Notes under the pieces: model-generated
What the model saw: the letters and a program-made list of their open reading frames with translations, nothing else
Told to the model about the DNA's origin: nothing
Database searches by the model: none
Assembly: GCF_000003815.2 (NCBI RefSeq)
Contig: NC_049980.1
Coordinates: 34,027,141 to 34,074,892 of the forward strand
Source of the DNA: Branchiostoma floridae
Taxonomy: Eukaryota; Chordata; Leptocardii; Amphioxiformes; Branchiostomatidae
Length of the DNA stretch: 47,752 nucleotides
Reading direction: 5' to 3'
Made by a program: the position numbers and the translations under genes
Shown: in pieces, positions 1 to 9,647 of the stretch
Numbering within the stretch: the stretch's first letter is position 1
Layout of the letters: the number at the start of each line of letters is the position of its first letter

Positions 1-129
1 ATTTTTCTTGAGTACGCCAGCCAAGTTAGGTTTTGACACAGCAAGATAGAATACAAAATAGAAAGCCCGATAAAAACGACTAAAAAAACGTTTAAAAACA
101 GCCGGAGCCTAACCTCTGCTTGGAGAGTA
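1..129. mobile_element. Palindromic MITE, right part (family A)
   Basis: Right half of a hairpin element whose left end lies outside the window. It ends in CTCTGCTTGGAGAGTA. Near-complete copies lie at 14271-14468 and 46007-46135. The terminal arms are long inverted repeats beginning TACTCTCCAAG. No coding capacity, so it is non-autonomous. Confidence 0.75.
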
Positions 130-1862
130 GGTACCTATCACCACCGGATAACCCACCGAGTGAGCGAAGATTGATATTCAAATTATTTTCTTGTATGTCA
201 GTTTGCACGTTTAAGATTTGTACACTTATATTGAAACAATGTAAAAGACAATCGTCCCCATTTCAATGATGAGATTAAAGACATTATGTTCACATTGTAC
301 GACTGGGTGCCGCAAACCCGTCAAAATGTCGCGAAACCACTCGAGTCGTCCAAGGGACGATCAAGTGAAGCCAAGTCAAAGTTTATTGTACAACAGTTGC
401 AACAGGTACAATGTAAGTCAAGAATTTTCATTTGACTGCTGGCTGGTTACATTTATTTACTTATCCATTACAATGTACAAGAAGACCCCAGGCCATACAG
501 TATTGACACAGTGATGTGCTATACAGCCATATACAGATGTTGATACTCTAAATTGTTATCGGGTTAAAGTAAGTCCCTAGGTTCGGTAATTAGGGTCGTC
601 CCTCGGATAGGAGGCTGAATAGAGGCGAGCCACACCTCGAGCAAAAGAACCCATTACGCTAATCGAAGAGAGTAGGGTTCCTGAGTAGATCTAACAAATC
701 TGTCCAGATATGCAGCTTGCACTGTTCATTACAAACGTGGTGTGTTACGACATAAGGTATTTACCAGGTATGCAATACAAACAAACAGTTTCTTTTATAT
801 ACAGATGTCTTATATGCATATGCTCAGATAGACAGAACCTGTATCGGTACTTTATCGTCCTCGGACGAACTGTTCAGTACAAACCTTCCTGGTGTGTTAT
901 GCCATAATGCGTTTTACGGGGCATGCAATACATGTAAAAATGCAGTCAGTTTTTGTTTGTTTTTTTGTATGGAGATACAAGATGCTAGTAACAATCCATA
1001 TACAGCTATATTATAGGACGTTTATGTATAAAACTCAGAACATGGACCAGTACAGCTTAGGTGCATGTAGACACCAGAAATACCTGCACATCTCCAATTT
1101 TACTTGCACTAGCCTGCATATGCAGGGGGTATTTCGAGCCCTGCAAATGCATATAACTACATGTATGCATTATTATATATCGGCTTAGATAGACAGAAAC
1201 ATTATCGGTACTGTATCGTCCTTGTTTGTCACTCTGCACGCTAAAGTCCCGAGGTGCGGAGTGAGAAGTATTTCCCCCACACAGCGACAAGACACCGGGT
1301 CACGTCTCACAATACCGGGCGCGAAGACTGGAGCTGCGAGCACAAAAATACCGACTCGGATCGTGATGGCAAACAAACGTAATGAGCGCCTTCTCCAATC
1401 TCACAACACTTGCCATTTAGCTGTGTAAACACGGGGCTTTGTGTGCCGGGGTCTAAGTATCTCCGCCTTTGTGTGGAGGGTGGGCATGGGGGGTCACCAG
1501 CACCGCGACCCGGTCCACACAAAAACACAAAAATGTCAGCCGTTTGTCGTTGTGAGGAGCGCCATGTTTCAACACCAGCGGCGAGGATTTGGTAAACACG
1601 TGATGTATAAACATCCACACGCAACATGGCAAGTGTACGGGGAGAAACAGGTGCACGGCTGATGGCCGGGTCGTAGGGAGCTCTTAATACCCCCCCCCCC
1701 ACACATTAGGCGAAAATCGATCGGACGACGAGTCTGCCAGGTCTAAATTATGAGGAGGCATGACCCTGCTGCCAACGAAGAAATCTAATAGTTCCCCCCA
1801 AACCGCTGGTTATACCCTCCCTCAAATTTATCGCTGCCATACTAGCCGTCATTTCGATTTAT
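130..1862. other. No gene recognised; degenerate local repeats
   Basis: No exon with convincing splice sites and reading frame was found. A local imperfect duplication is visible: a segment with 'agatagacagaac' and 'tcggtact' occurs near 825-862 and again near 1188-1222. A GC-richer stretch at 1250-1700 has overlapping open frames on both strands but no recognisable product. Positions 1700-1727 repeat the left end of the TA-flanked DNA element at 7472-7698. Confidence 0.5.
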
Positions 1863-2216
1863 NNNNNNNNNNNNNNNNNNNNNNNNNNNNNNNNNNNNNN
1901 NNNNNNNNNNNNNNNNNNNNNNNNNNNNNNNNNNNNNNNNNNNNNNNNNNNNNNNNNNNNNNNNNNNNNNNNNNNNNNNNNNNNNNNNNNNNNNNNNNNN
2001 NNNNNNNNNNNNNNNNNNNNNNNNNNNNNNNNNNNNNNNNNNNNNNNNNNNNNNNNNNNNNNNNNNNNNNNNNNNNNNNNNNNNNNNNNNNNNNNNNNNN
2101 NNNNNNNNNNNNNNNNNNNNNNNNNNNNNNNNNNNNNNNNNNNNNNNNNNNNNNNNNNNNNNNNNNNNNNNNNNNNNNNNNNNNNNNNNNNNNNNNNNNN
2201 NNNNNNNNNNNNNNNN
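1863..2216. other. Assembly gap (N)
   Basis: Run of 354 N. Open frames that cross it are artefacts. Confidence 0.99.
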
Positions 2217-2306
2217 GTAGTCAGTAAGGATGGAAGGGGTGGGAAATGGATGAAACAAGAAAGGAGCGAACGGATCGACAATTGGAGGAGGGGAGAAAAG
2301 GAAAGA

Positions 2307-2468
2307 TCTAGTGCAAAGAGAGCGGTACGTCATGGCAGAGGGTACTTATCATTAACTACATATGTATCAAATTAAGAAGAGGTTACTAAATACTGACTTG
2401 ACAACATGTCTGAGTGCCAAAGGAAAAATAGAAATGCGAGCTGAATATGATATTCCAATCCGATATGA
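2307..2468 (+). mobile_element. 3' end of a retroelement with (GAAT)n tail
   Basis: A stretch of about 160 bp ending in 'tccaatccgatatgaa' is followed directly by a tetranucleotide tail. The same sequence occurs in reverse orientation at about 17459-17634, again with the tetranucleotide tail on the equivalent side. A shared unique 3' segment followed by a microsatellite is typical of CR1/L2-like non-LTR elements. The family assignment is inference. Confidence 0.6.
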
Positions 2469-2900
2469 ATTAATGAATGAATGAACGAATGAATGAATGA
2501 ATGAATGAATTGACGGACGAATGAACGAACGAACGAATGAATGAATGAATGAATGAATGAACGAACGAACGGACGGATGAATGAATGAATGAATGAATGA
2601 ATGAATGAATGAATGAATGAATGAATGAATGAAAGAATGTATGGATGAATAAATGAACGAACGAACGAATGAATGAATAAATGAATTAATTAATGGATGG
2701 ATGGATGAATGAATGAACGAACGAAATAACGAACGAACGAACGATTGAATGAATGAATGAACGACCGACCGAATGAACGAACGAACGAACGAATGAATGA
2801 ATGAATGAATGAATGAATGAACGAACGAACGAACGAACGGACGAACGAACGAACGAACGAATGAATGAATGAATGAATTAATTAATGAATGGATGAAAGA
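2469..2900. repeat. (GAAT/GAAC)n tetranucleotide microsatellite
   Basis: Over 400 bp of interspersed ATGA and ACGA tetranucleotides. The ATGA and ACGA variants form blocks, suggesting repeated local expansions. The 200-codon open frame on the minus strand, rich in His-Ser-Phe-Ile, is a by-product of the repeat. Confidence 0.95.
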
Positions 2901-3081
2901 AGGAAAGGAAAATGAATGAATGAATTGGCGGACAAACAGAAAATGGAGTAAGACCTTACCATGTATCATACAGCCTTACAGCTAAATATTGTGCTATTCC
3001 AGCTTAACATTTCACCGGTGTGTCAGTGCAAGTAAGACTGTACTGTTCCGTGTGTGTGTGGTCTGTTGGTGTGTTCCTTAC

Positions 3082-3243
3082 CAACGTTCCGCTGGACTCT
3101 CCAAACTGTGAGGTCGGCACCTCGAGGCAGATAAACATCTCTCTTATGAAACACTTGCGTTCTCCCGAACCGGAGTGCGTCAAAACGCGGCGGGCATGAG
3201 CGCCCTCTCCGCACCAGTGCTCTGAGCAGGTGTTCGCGCAGCC
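3082..3243 (-). CDS. Candidate internal exon, unknown protein
   Basis: Read on the minus strand, a good acceptor (ctgttccacag) precedes 162 nt that end at a GTAAGG donor. Two frames are open throughout. One is cysteine-rich (GCANTCSEHWCGEG at its start) with phase 0 at both ends. The other contains VFHKRDVYLPRGADL and has phase 1 at both ends. I cannot decide between them and recognise neither. It may belong to the minus-strand gene with exons at 5228-5355 and 9046-9099. However, the 5228-5355 exon ends in phase 2, so direct joining would hit a stop after about 20 codons and an intervening exon would be needed. The intron on that side contains a gap. Confidence 0.3.
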
Positions 3244-3356
3244 CTGTGGAACAGATAATATGTCTGTCTGTTATAGAAGCAACAAATCTGACTTCCAACT
3301 CTCGCATCCTTCACCGTTGTCTGTGGTAAGGCCTAAGATGGCGTGGTTCCGGACCC

Positions 3357-3583
3357 TAGCAAAACTCTGCCGGCTTTTAGCAAAAAAACTGACGACTTAT
3401 AGCAAAACTCTGCCAACTTTTAGCAAAAACCTGCCGACTTTAAACAAAAACCTGCCGACTTTTAGCAAAAAAATGCCGACTTTTAGCAAAAAACTGACGA
3501 CTTATAGCAAAAACTGACGACTTTTAGCAAAAAAACTGCCGACTCATGGCAAAAAGCTGCCGACTTTTAGCAAAAAACTACCG
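3357..3583. repeat. Minisatellite, about 20-bp unit, running into gap
   Basis: About eleven units resembling 'ctgccgacttttagcaaaaa', with small length changes, end at the 3584-3696 gap. The gap is probably collapsed or unassembled repeat. Confidence 0.9.
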
Positions 3584-3696
3584 NNNNNNNNNNNNNNNNN
3601 NNNNNNNNNNNNNNNNNNNNNNNNNNNNNNNNNNNNNNNNNNNNNNNNNNNNNNNNNNNNNNNNNNNNNNNNNNNNNNNNNNNNNNNNNNNNNNNN
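3584..3696. other. Assembly gap (N)
   Basis: Run of 113 N inside the minisatellite. Confidence 0.99.
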
Positions 3697-5227
3697 TTCA
3701 AGGTAGAGTAAGAATGACCGCACTAAACATTCTGCTTCTTTACTCAGGTCATTGATGCATTTGGAGTATATACTTGTCCCTGTAGAACATATACTGTATA
3801 AATACAACATGTCGAAAATACCAGACCTTGTACAATACATACCTGCATGATTACATATAATAAAAAATACGTGGTCCAATACCTTATGCATTTCAATTTT
3901 GCATTGTAAAACTGTATTTGTCAGATCACTTTGGTCGAAAAGCAAAAGAGAATATGTTTTTATAAAAGACAGTTCTATCTACCGACCATATTTTTTCCGG
4001 ACCATGACGGGAAACTTGATATTAATTTCCCCAGTCCTGACACATGTGCGCCCACCCCCTCCATACTTGCTGACGCTGGTGCGTGTTTGGGGTACACACA
4101 GGGGTGTGGGCACAAGCGTCACAAACCGCCGCAATATTTACGTAAAATTCAGTGACAATAGAAGCCCACGGGCACACACAAGCCGCAGACATATTAAAAA
4201 CACCCCAGTTATTATACAAACAAACTTTCAAGTCCAGATTTAATAAAGCGCCTGCCAAAAATCAGTAGGAGATGGCGGTGGGGTAGTCAAGTCCTCAAAT
4301 TGGTGTCTTTTCTTACTTTCTTTTCATCCTCTCTTCTTTAACTTCTATTCTGAGACGCCAGACGATCGCTAAGACGATCCTCCAAGACAAGACGGTTACT
4401 CCACAGTTTGTTTATGTCTATTTACGGCGAGCGGATCCCAAGGTTGCCTGTTCATAGGATTAAGAAACCTCCTGCGAACCCAAACCAAACAGCGTAAATA
4501 CTAAAGGTGACTTGACTTTAAACAAAAAACATGTTGTGAAAGTTGCCGTTTTGGGGGGAAAAGCAACTTTAATTATGAAAGAGCTGTTTGAAGAGGCCAC
4601 CAAATTCCACCCAAATTTCTCCACCCTTACTGACAAAAAGAAAACAACTCTCCTTCTAACATCACAAAACCCATACATAACAGAAAAGGTGGGATATTTC
4701 GTCTTCTACTGTCCCCGAAAAGAAGTCAAACCCAATAACGCCGAATCTAGAGTCAGCTTTTAGACTAAAGTAGACACTTGTCCTATCTATTATTTTACAC
4801 TGTCTGGGCTTTTTCATGTTGCCCACGGGCAAGAATTTGCAATGAAATGAATTATCATTAATACAGCGGTTATCTCTTCGAAGGTGTCTAGTTGTTGACC
4901 TTGTTGAAAACGTGTTAAACAGCTGGATTATTGTTGGTTTAGATTCCAATTTGTTTCTTGACGCCTTAAGCAAGCTTCTGAGGAAACGTTAACTGTGAAG
5001 ATGCCTCCTGAATTATGGCCTACGTGATAAGATATCTCCAAGTGTTAAGGCGACACGCTTCGGTTCCTCCAGAAAGTGCCACATAAAAACACCAAGATGC
5101 GAGGCGTGCTTGGGCGCACACTTTGAGCAGAGGACGCCAAAATACGAGAACAAAAGAAATAAAATGCAAAAATATATCTGCAGCGAAGAAGGAATATGAC
5201 CTGTATATTTGTACACAAGCCTCTCAC
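3697..5227. other. No gene recognised
   Basis: No supported exon. An 83-codon plus frame at 4512-4763 (with VVKVAVLGGKATLIMKELFE) has no identifiable family and no supporting splice sites. Near 4822-4860 the motif 'cccacgggcaagaatttgcaat' followed by 'attatcatta' matches 25097-25133 and resembles 47392-47425. This is a recurring 3' end of a dispersed retroelement. Confidence 0.45.
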
Positions 5228-5355
5228 CTGACGGGTGTGATCAAAGCGCCGACAGAGAGGCAGATGCCCCGGTGTTTGTGGTGTAAGCGCGGCTTGGGCG
5301 CGAGGGACAATGGGGCTATGTTTGCGGCGGGCTCGGCCGTTTCAGAAACTTTCTG
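5228..5355 (-). CDS. Candidate coding exon, minus-strand gene, unknown product
   Basis: On the minus strand an acceptor (attgctttcag) is followed by 128 nt ending at a strong CAG|GTGAGAGG donor. Only one frame is open. It starts in phase 0, ends in phase 2 and gives 42 residues: an acidic/alanine-proline stretch (QKVSETAEPAANIAPL), a basic segment (KPRLHHKHR), then a short hydrophobic run (GICLSVGALITPV) that could begin a membrane anchor. The phase-0 entry fits the phase-0 end of the candidate first exon at 9046-9099. A tandem duplication of 141 bp copies the acceptor and first bases of this exon just upstream. No family recognised. Splice signals and frame support it; expression is untested. 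Confidence 0.4.
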
Positions 5356-5620
5356 CTGAAAGCAATATGTAAGCAGATTTTCACTCTTCTGAGCCTTAAC
5401 TTAAATCAGTAACAGTAGCGACCGACCTGAGGGGAACTGTCAGAGAGGCTAGCTAGCTGGCTTGGCTGGTCAATCAGCCGTTTCAGAAACTTTCTGCTGA
5501 AAGCAATATGTAAGCAGATTTTCTCTCTTCTGAGCCTTAAAACAATGACAGTAGCGACCGACTTGAGGTAAACTGTCAGATGGGCTAGTTAGCTGGCTTC
5601 GCTGGTCAATCAGCCGTTCT
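5336..5620. repeat. Tandem duplication (141 bp x 2) over an exon acceptor
   Basis: The segment from 'ccgtttcagaaactttctgctg' through 'gctggtcaatcag' is repeated with an offset of 141 bp. The copied junction lies at 5356 and again at 5497. The repeat contains the minus-strand acceptor and the first bases of the candidate exon 5228-5355. The second copy is therefore a decoy acceptor with a truncated exon. Confidence 0.9.
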
Positions 5621-6299
5621 CAGAAATGATTTCTTACATTCAGGCTTTTTTCTTCTTAATTATTCATGTCTTCTTATGCAACAGCCACTCTTTAGGAGGG
5701 AGGAGTCCCACTCGTTGCTATAATTTCTTCCAATCCGTACAATGGCTGTGCTGAGTGTTTTTGTAAAACATAAGGAGTGCTGTTGGAAAAAGAAGAAGGC
5801 AAAATGTGTGCTCATAATAAGTCTGGCTATAGCATTTTGCACGTTTCAAAGTAAATGAGCGTGGGAGAAGGTTATGCAACAAGACGAAAAAACGGAAGTC
5901 GGAATCCGGAATACTGGGCGGCTCGAGATCTGCCGTATCGAAAACTTAATGGTTTTTACTCTTCTAAGTAAAAAGAGTGTTGGTTTGGCACGCGCCAGGA
6001 AAATTTAGTATAATTATATTTAGGAAAATTTGGCATACATGTCCGCTTTCTTCAACTTGACTAGCAAAATTTCTGTAGCAAGATGAAGACATTTGTCAGT
6101 TTTTTCACGAAACTAAAACGCTTATAACCATAAGTCAGGGCCGCACGACAGGCGAGATTGTGTGAGCTCGTTTGTAAATCATGACCAAGCGACTCCTGGC
6201 TTCCCCAGCAATTTTTGTTTGATCGTTCCAACTGCCGATGTTTCCGTTCGCTTCTCAAGTCCGTATGAGGGCGGGTTGACATGCAGTCGCACACACAGT
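5621..6299. other. No gene recognised
   Basis: AT-rich sequence without convincing exons or recognised repeats. Confidence 0.4.
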
Positions 6300-6417
6300 A
6301 CGCGGCTCATACGCATCTTAATCGTTTTGTGTCGGTTTTTAGGTACGTATGCATATGCACAGTACGGCCCAATGACAGTACCCAAAACGGACACAAAACG
6401 ATTGAGATAAGCATGAG
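6300..6417. mobile_element. Hairpin MITE-like inverted repeat
   Basis: Two arms of about 46 bp surround a spacer of roughly 25-30 bp. The left arm contains 'ttaatcgttttgtgtcgg' and the right arm 'ggacacaaaacgattgag', their near-exact inverse. The overlapping open frames on both strands here follow from the palindrome. No flanking target duplication was defined. Confidence 0.6.
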
Positions 6418-6440
6418 ATGCACGTTGTGCGTGTCTACAC

Positions 6441-6880
6441 TTGTGACAATCGAGACTAGCGTAACAGTCTATACTTGTGACGATCTACACTTCTGAGTCT
6501 ACACTTGTAACAGTCTACACTTGTAACAGTCTACACTTGTAACAGTCTACACTTGTGACAGTCTACACTTGTGACAGTCTACACTTGTGACACTCTACAC
6601 TTGTGACAGTCTGCGCTTGCGACAGTCTACACTTGTGACAACCTACACGTGTGACACTCTACACTTGTGACAATCTACACTTGTGACCATTGAAACTTCT
6701 GACAGTCTACACTTGTGACAATCGGCACTTGTGGAAGTCTACGCTTGTGACAGTCTACACCTGTGACTGTCTACATTTGTGTCAATCTACACTTGTGACA
6801 GTCTACACTTGTGGCAGTGTGCACTTGAGACAACCGACACCTGTGGCAATCTACATTTTGTGACAATCGACTCTTGTGCC
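6441..6880. repeat. Minisatellite, 16-bp unit
   Basis: About 25 units of 'cagtctacacttgtga', diverging towards the right edge. It begins directly after the hairpin element at 6300-6417. Confidence 0.95.
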
Positions 6881-7471
6881 AATCACCCCATGACGGAGGA
6901 TAAACAGCTAACACGCTCTTAACATGTCTGGAGTCTTGCCCGCCGTCTCCGTGACAGGGTGATCAGCCCAGATATGTTAAGGCGCACCGTTTACCATTCT
7001 TGGCGCGTTACCTGACACATTCAGGTGTCCCACAGACCCCATTTCCACTTAAGGCTGCGACCATCGAGCGACTGCTGAACGACAAAACATTTGACAGGCT
7101 GCTTGACGAATTTCATAGACAAAGAACAATTTAAAAAAAAAGATTGTTGTTGTTCTACGTCTTTCATCATAGTCCACTTATGAAATCAGTTGTCACACAG
7201 ATATAATTTTGTTCCATCAGTGTTCGCGCTCAGTGCTCACTCAGTGCTCGCTCGGTGCTCGCTCAGAGGTCGCTCAGTGCTTGCTGCCTCTTGTTGAAAG
7301 AAGGTGTTACTCCACACGTCTTACCGATAGTGGCAACAAAACGCGACACAACACAGATGACAGGTGTGCATAGTTGGCGAGGATTATAACTTTTGTGTTC
7401 GCGGCCTTGTCTGACATGTTGGACACGTTAAGCTACAGACGTCGGCATGTGTCACCTTTAGCGGGTTACTA
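6881..7471. other. No gene; short GCTCAGTG repeat
   Basis: No exon recognised. A short minisatellite of about 10-11 bp (gctcagtgctc) occupies roughly 7225-7290. Confidence 0.5.
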
Positions 7472-7698
7472 CCCCTGTCACATTTGGCGAAAATCGATCG
7501 GACGACGATTCTTCGGCAATCGCCCGAGCCTCCCTTATGATAATAACTTAATTGCACAACATTTGTACAAGGTACAAAGTATGGCCTATATGTGACAGGG
7601 ACTGTTTTCAGGTGAAAAATACGCGCAACCCTCTGTCGATCCTAAATAGGCCGATCTTCCATCGATACGCATGAAGATCGCGGATAATGTGACAGGGG
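7472..7698. mobile_element. TA-flanked non-autonomous DNA transposon
   Basis: The left end ccctgtcacattt and right end aatgtgacaggg are inverse, and both are flanked by TA. A partial second copy of the left end lies at about 1700-1727, sharing 'gcgaaaatcgatcggacgac'. The TA duplication suggests a Tc1/mariner- or ISL2EU-like superfamily, but I cannot assign it. Another 'tgtgacaggg' at 7592-7601 suggests a nested or composite structure. Confidence 0.6.
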
Positions 7699-7877
7699 TA
7701 TATGGAAGATTGAGGGGCCGTGCGTCTTTATCGCGATGGCGGCGGCAGGTCCCTCCGTGCCCGCGGGCCACAGAAGGCTGACCGGTGCGGCCGAGCTCCG
7801 CAGGAAGCATTCCTGAGATGGAACGGTCAGATGCGCACAAATCTCAGCACATCGCAGGTGGGGACTGACAATGTCTG

Positions 7878-8175
7878 GAGCAGTCTACTACAAGACACAG
7901 TAACAAGAGTTACCAAGCTAGGATTGATGTGTTCAAAAATTCGTATTTTCCCAGAACTATCGTAGAGTGGAACTTGTTATCACCAAGCACAGTAGGGGCA
8001 TCTTCTCTGGATAGTTTTAAAGAACGCTTGCAAATAGATGTGCAAAAGTTAGGTGTGACGGATCGTTCAGTGTAATATAACCAGCTGCTGCTGCACCGCG
8101 TGCCTGCGAAGCTGGTGTGTTACGCCGAAGGTCGGTTATACCGGCTATATAGATACAGATACAGATACAGTGAAT
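7878..8175 (+). mobile_element. LINE 3' fragment: reverse-transcriptase C-terminus, 3'UTR and (GATACA)n tail
   Basis: An open segment ends at the stop at 8073-8075. It reads through SYFPRTIVEWNLLS and SSLDSFKERL, the signature C-terminal motif (FFPRTIxxWN...L..FK..L) of CR1/L2/Jockey-like reverse transcriptases. A short 3'UTR ending 'ggctatatagatacagata' follows. The same 3' end occurs reversed at 18298-18555, as UTR alone at 38712-38833, and as a tandem array at 46310-46626. The element is 5'-truncated and dead. Confidence 0.85.
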
Positions 8176-9045
8176 GAATGAATGAATTAATGAATGAATT
8201 ATGAAATTATTGCTCAACAATCGTACAGGTTACTATGTAAGGCAACCAATACCAACTAATAGCTATACAGATAATAGTACTAAGAGGCTACATACAAAAC
8301 AAGAACAAAACATTATCGATAACAGTACAGTTACGTATGATCAATCTGGTCTCGCATTTGGAATACATTATAAAGAAACTGGCCTACGTAGACGGATATA
8401 TGAGTTGAACATGAGAGCAATACATGGAAAATATCGCTTTCTGCACCAGCGAGAAAGATGTGTGTTTTGGTTCTAATATTCTTAAACAATGTTTCTCTCT
8501 CTTTACTGTAGGTAGGACATACGCATGGACCACATGGATACTTTAAAGTCTTTCTACAGAAGCATTAGAATAGGGTGTAGCCAAATCTACACGAAATGGA
8601 ATCGTACAACATCAGAGACTGGCTTCCTTTAACGAGAACGAACAGGCCAAACTTTCACCCTGTTCTGTGTTTCAGTGATATCATGTATGTGTATTTTTAG
8701 GTTAACAACCTCATGTTTAGAATTTTTTTAGGATTTAATCATATAATTTCGTCTGACCCTTGCCTCTTCCCTCATGACCTCGATCAAAAGCAGCCTGCAG
8801 GCCGATTTTAGGTTTTCATGACAAACGAAGGTTCAAACAATGAACAATGTTAACATTTCTCCTAAATGAAACAAAGAGAGGCAGTCGGGAGAACAGAGAC
8901 TACTATAGCCCATGCATGATCTTGTTACAACGACTCTTTGGTCGTGTGTTTTTTGACGTTTTTAAAACATAGCCTGTTGAGATTGGTGCTAGTACATGTG
9001 GTAGCGGACAACGAAAAGTTTAGATTCTAAGTCAACCGTCCTTAC
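8176..9045. other. No gene recognised
   Basis: A 91-codon plus frame at 8201-8476 (with GLAFGIHYKETGLRRRIYEL) has no recognised homologue and starts inside retroelement-tail sequence. The rest is probably an intron of the minus-strand candidate gene. Confidence 0.4.
8785..8860 (+). mobile_element. Dispersed short repeat (family B)
   Basis: Contains 'gcctgcaggccgatttt' and 'aaggttcaaacaa'. The same family is seen at 42063-42145 in this orientation and at 11018-11110, 18070-18150 and 42935-43040 in the opposite one. The (CAAA)-like tail suggests a SINE or LINE 3' end. Confidence 0.5.
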
Positions 9046-9099
9046 CAGAACACCACATTTCCACCTTCTGGCCGTCATCTTGCCACTGTGACGCGTCAT
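9046..9099 (-). CDS. Candidate first coding exon of minus-strand gene
   Basis: On the minus strand an ATG opens 18 codons (MTRHSGKMTARRWKCGVL) ending exactly at a GTAAGG donor, in phase 0. This matches the phase-0 start of the downstream minus-strand exon at 5228-5355. A second in-frame ATG (codon 8) has a better context, with A at -3. The other upstream frames contain stops, which fits a 5'UTR. The product is unknown: a basic N-terminus followed by the proline/alanine-rich exon. A real gene is supported by donor quality, phase agreement and the head-to-head position against the SPDEF 5' exon. Coding evidence is short and the call could be wrong. Confidence 0.35.
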
Positions 9100-9400
9100 G
9101 TGCTCTTCCATGTTTCGTTAGGGTGATTTTCTGACCGCAGTCGTACGTGGAGAAGAGTATGGTAGTGGAACGCGCACACCATTAACTGTGGACTAGCCCC
9201 ATGGTGTAGCGATTTGCACAAAGTCGTATGGACCACGGGCGTCGAATAGGAGATGGGCGCCGTCATATGCATTGCCATGTGTGTTGAGGGGAGAATTTCT
9301 GATTATGGTTTTAACTAATCGCACAGAGACTTTGATACCTGAAGTTCCACGGGTTCCCGCCAAAAAGTTCGATGCGCATGCGCAGATGATGTGCAGTCAT
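9100..9400. promoter_or_regulatory. Candidate bidirectional promoter interval
   Basis: Lies between the candidate minus-strand first coding exon and the candidate plus-strand 5'UTR exon of the ETS gene. No TATA box was recognised. The function is inferred only from the head-to-head exon arrangement. Confidence 0.3.
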
Positions 9401-9647
9401 CCAGGTGTTTCGAGATCCGCTCCGTTCGACTGACGCACGACACGTCACTACAAATATCGACTTTGATACCTGCACGTCACCTGCAGAGTCATACCTGTGC
9501 GTTACCTGTGGATTCACACCTGGACGTGCGAAATCCACCAAGCAGTCTCACGAAGCACCTGTCTCAAGCACCTGTTCCTACCATTGAGTTCGAGAGGAAC
9601 TTTGCCGCCGACACTTCTTGTCCGATTTACCACACCGAATTCTCCAG
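9400..9647 (+). other. Candidate non-coding 5' exon of the SPDEF-like gene
   Basis: A GC-richer stretch ends at a strong donor (TTCTCCAG|GTAAAG, exon end 9647). The left boundary is a guess because no start site is visible. It lies 1.6-1.75 kb upstream of the next candidate exon and the ATG exon on the same strand. It also overlaps a cluster of CACCTG/CAGGTG boxes. Confidence 0.4.
9402..9574. promoter_or_regulatory. Cluster of five CACCTG/CAGGTG E-boxes
   Basis: Exact hexamers occur at 9402-9407, 9478-9483, 9517-9522, 9556-9561 and 9569-9574. Near-matches (ATACCTG, TTACCTG) lie between them. CACCTG is the preferred site of Snail/ZEB and E-protein factors. Binding here is inference. Confidence 0.4.

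Noticed and set aside
2367-2969. 200-codon His-Ser-Phe-Ile frame
   Set aside because: Tetranucleotide microsatellite; the C-terminal RIGISYSARISIF part is shared with the reverse copy at 17.5 kb and is retroelement 3'UTR.
4512-4763. 83-codon plus frame with KVAVLGGKATLIMKELFEEA
   Set aside because: Looks protein-like but has no neighbouring splice signals in phase and no family I can name; retroelement 3' ends nearby suggest a transposon remnant.
8201-8476. 91-codon plus frame
   Set aside because: Starts within a retroelement tail, with no recognised domain and no splice or promoter support.
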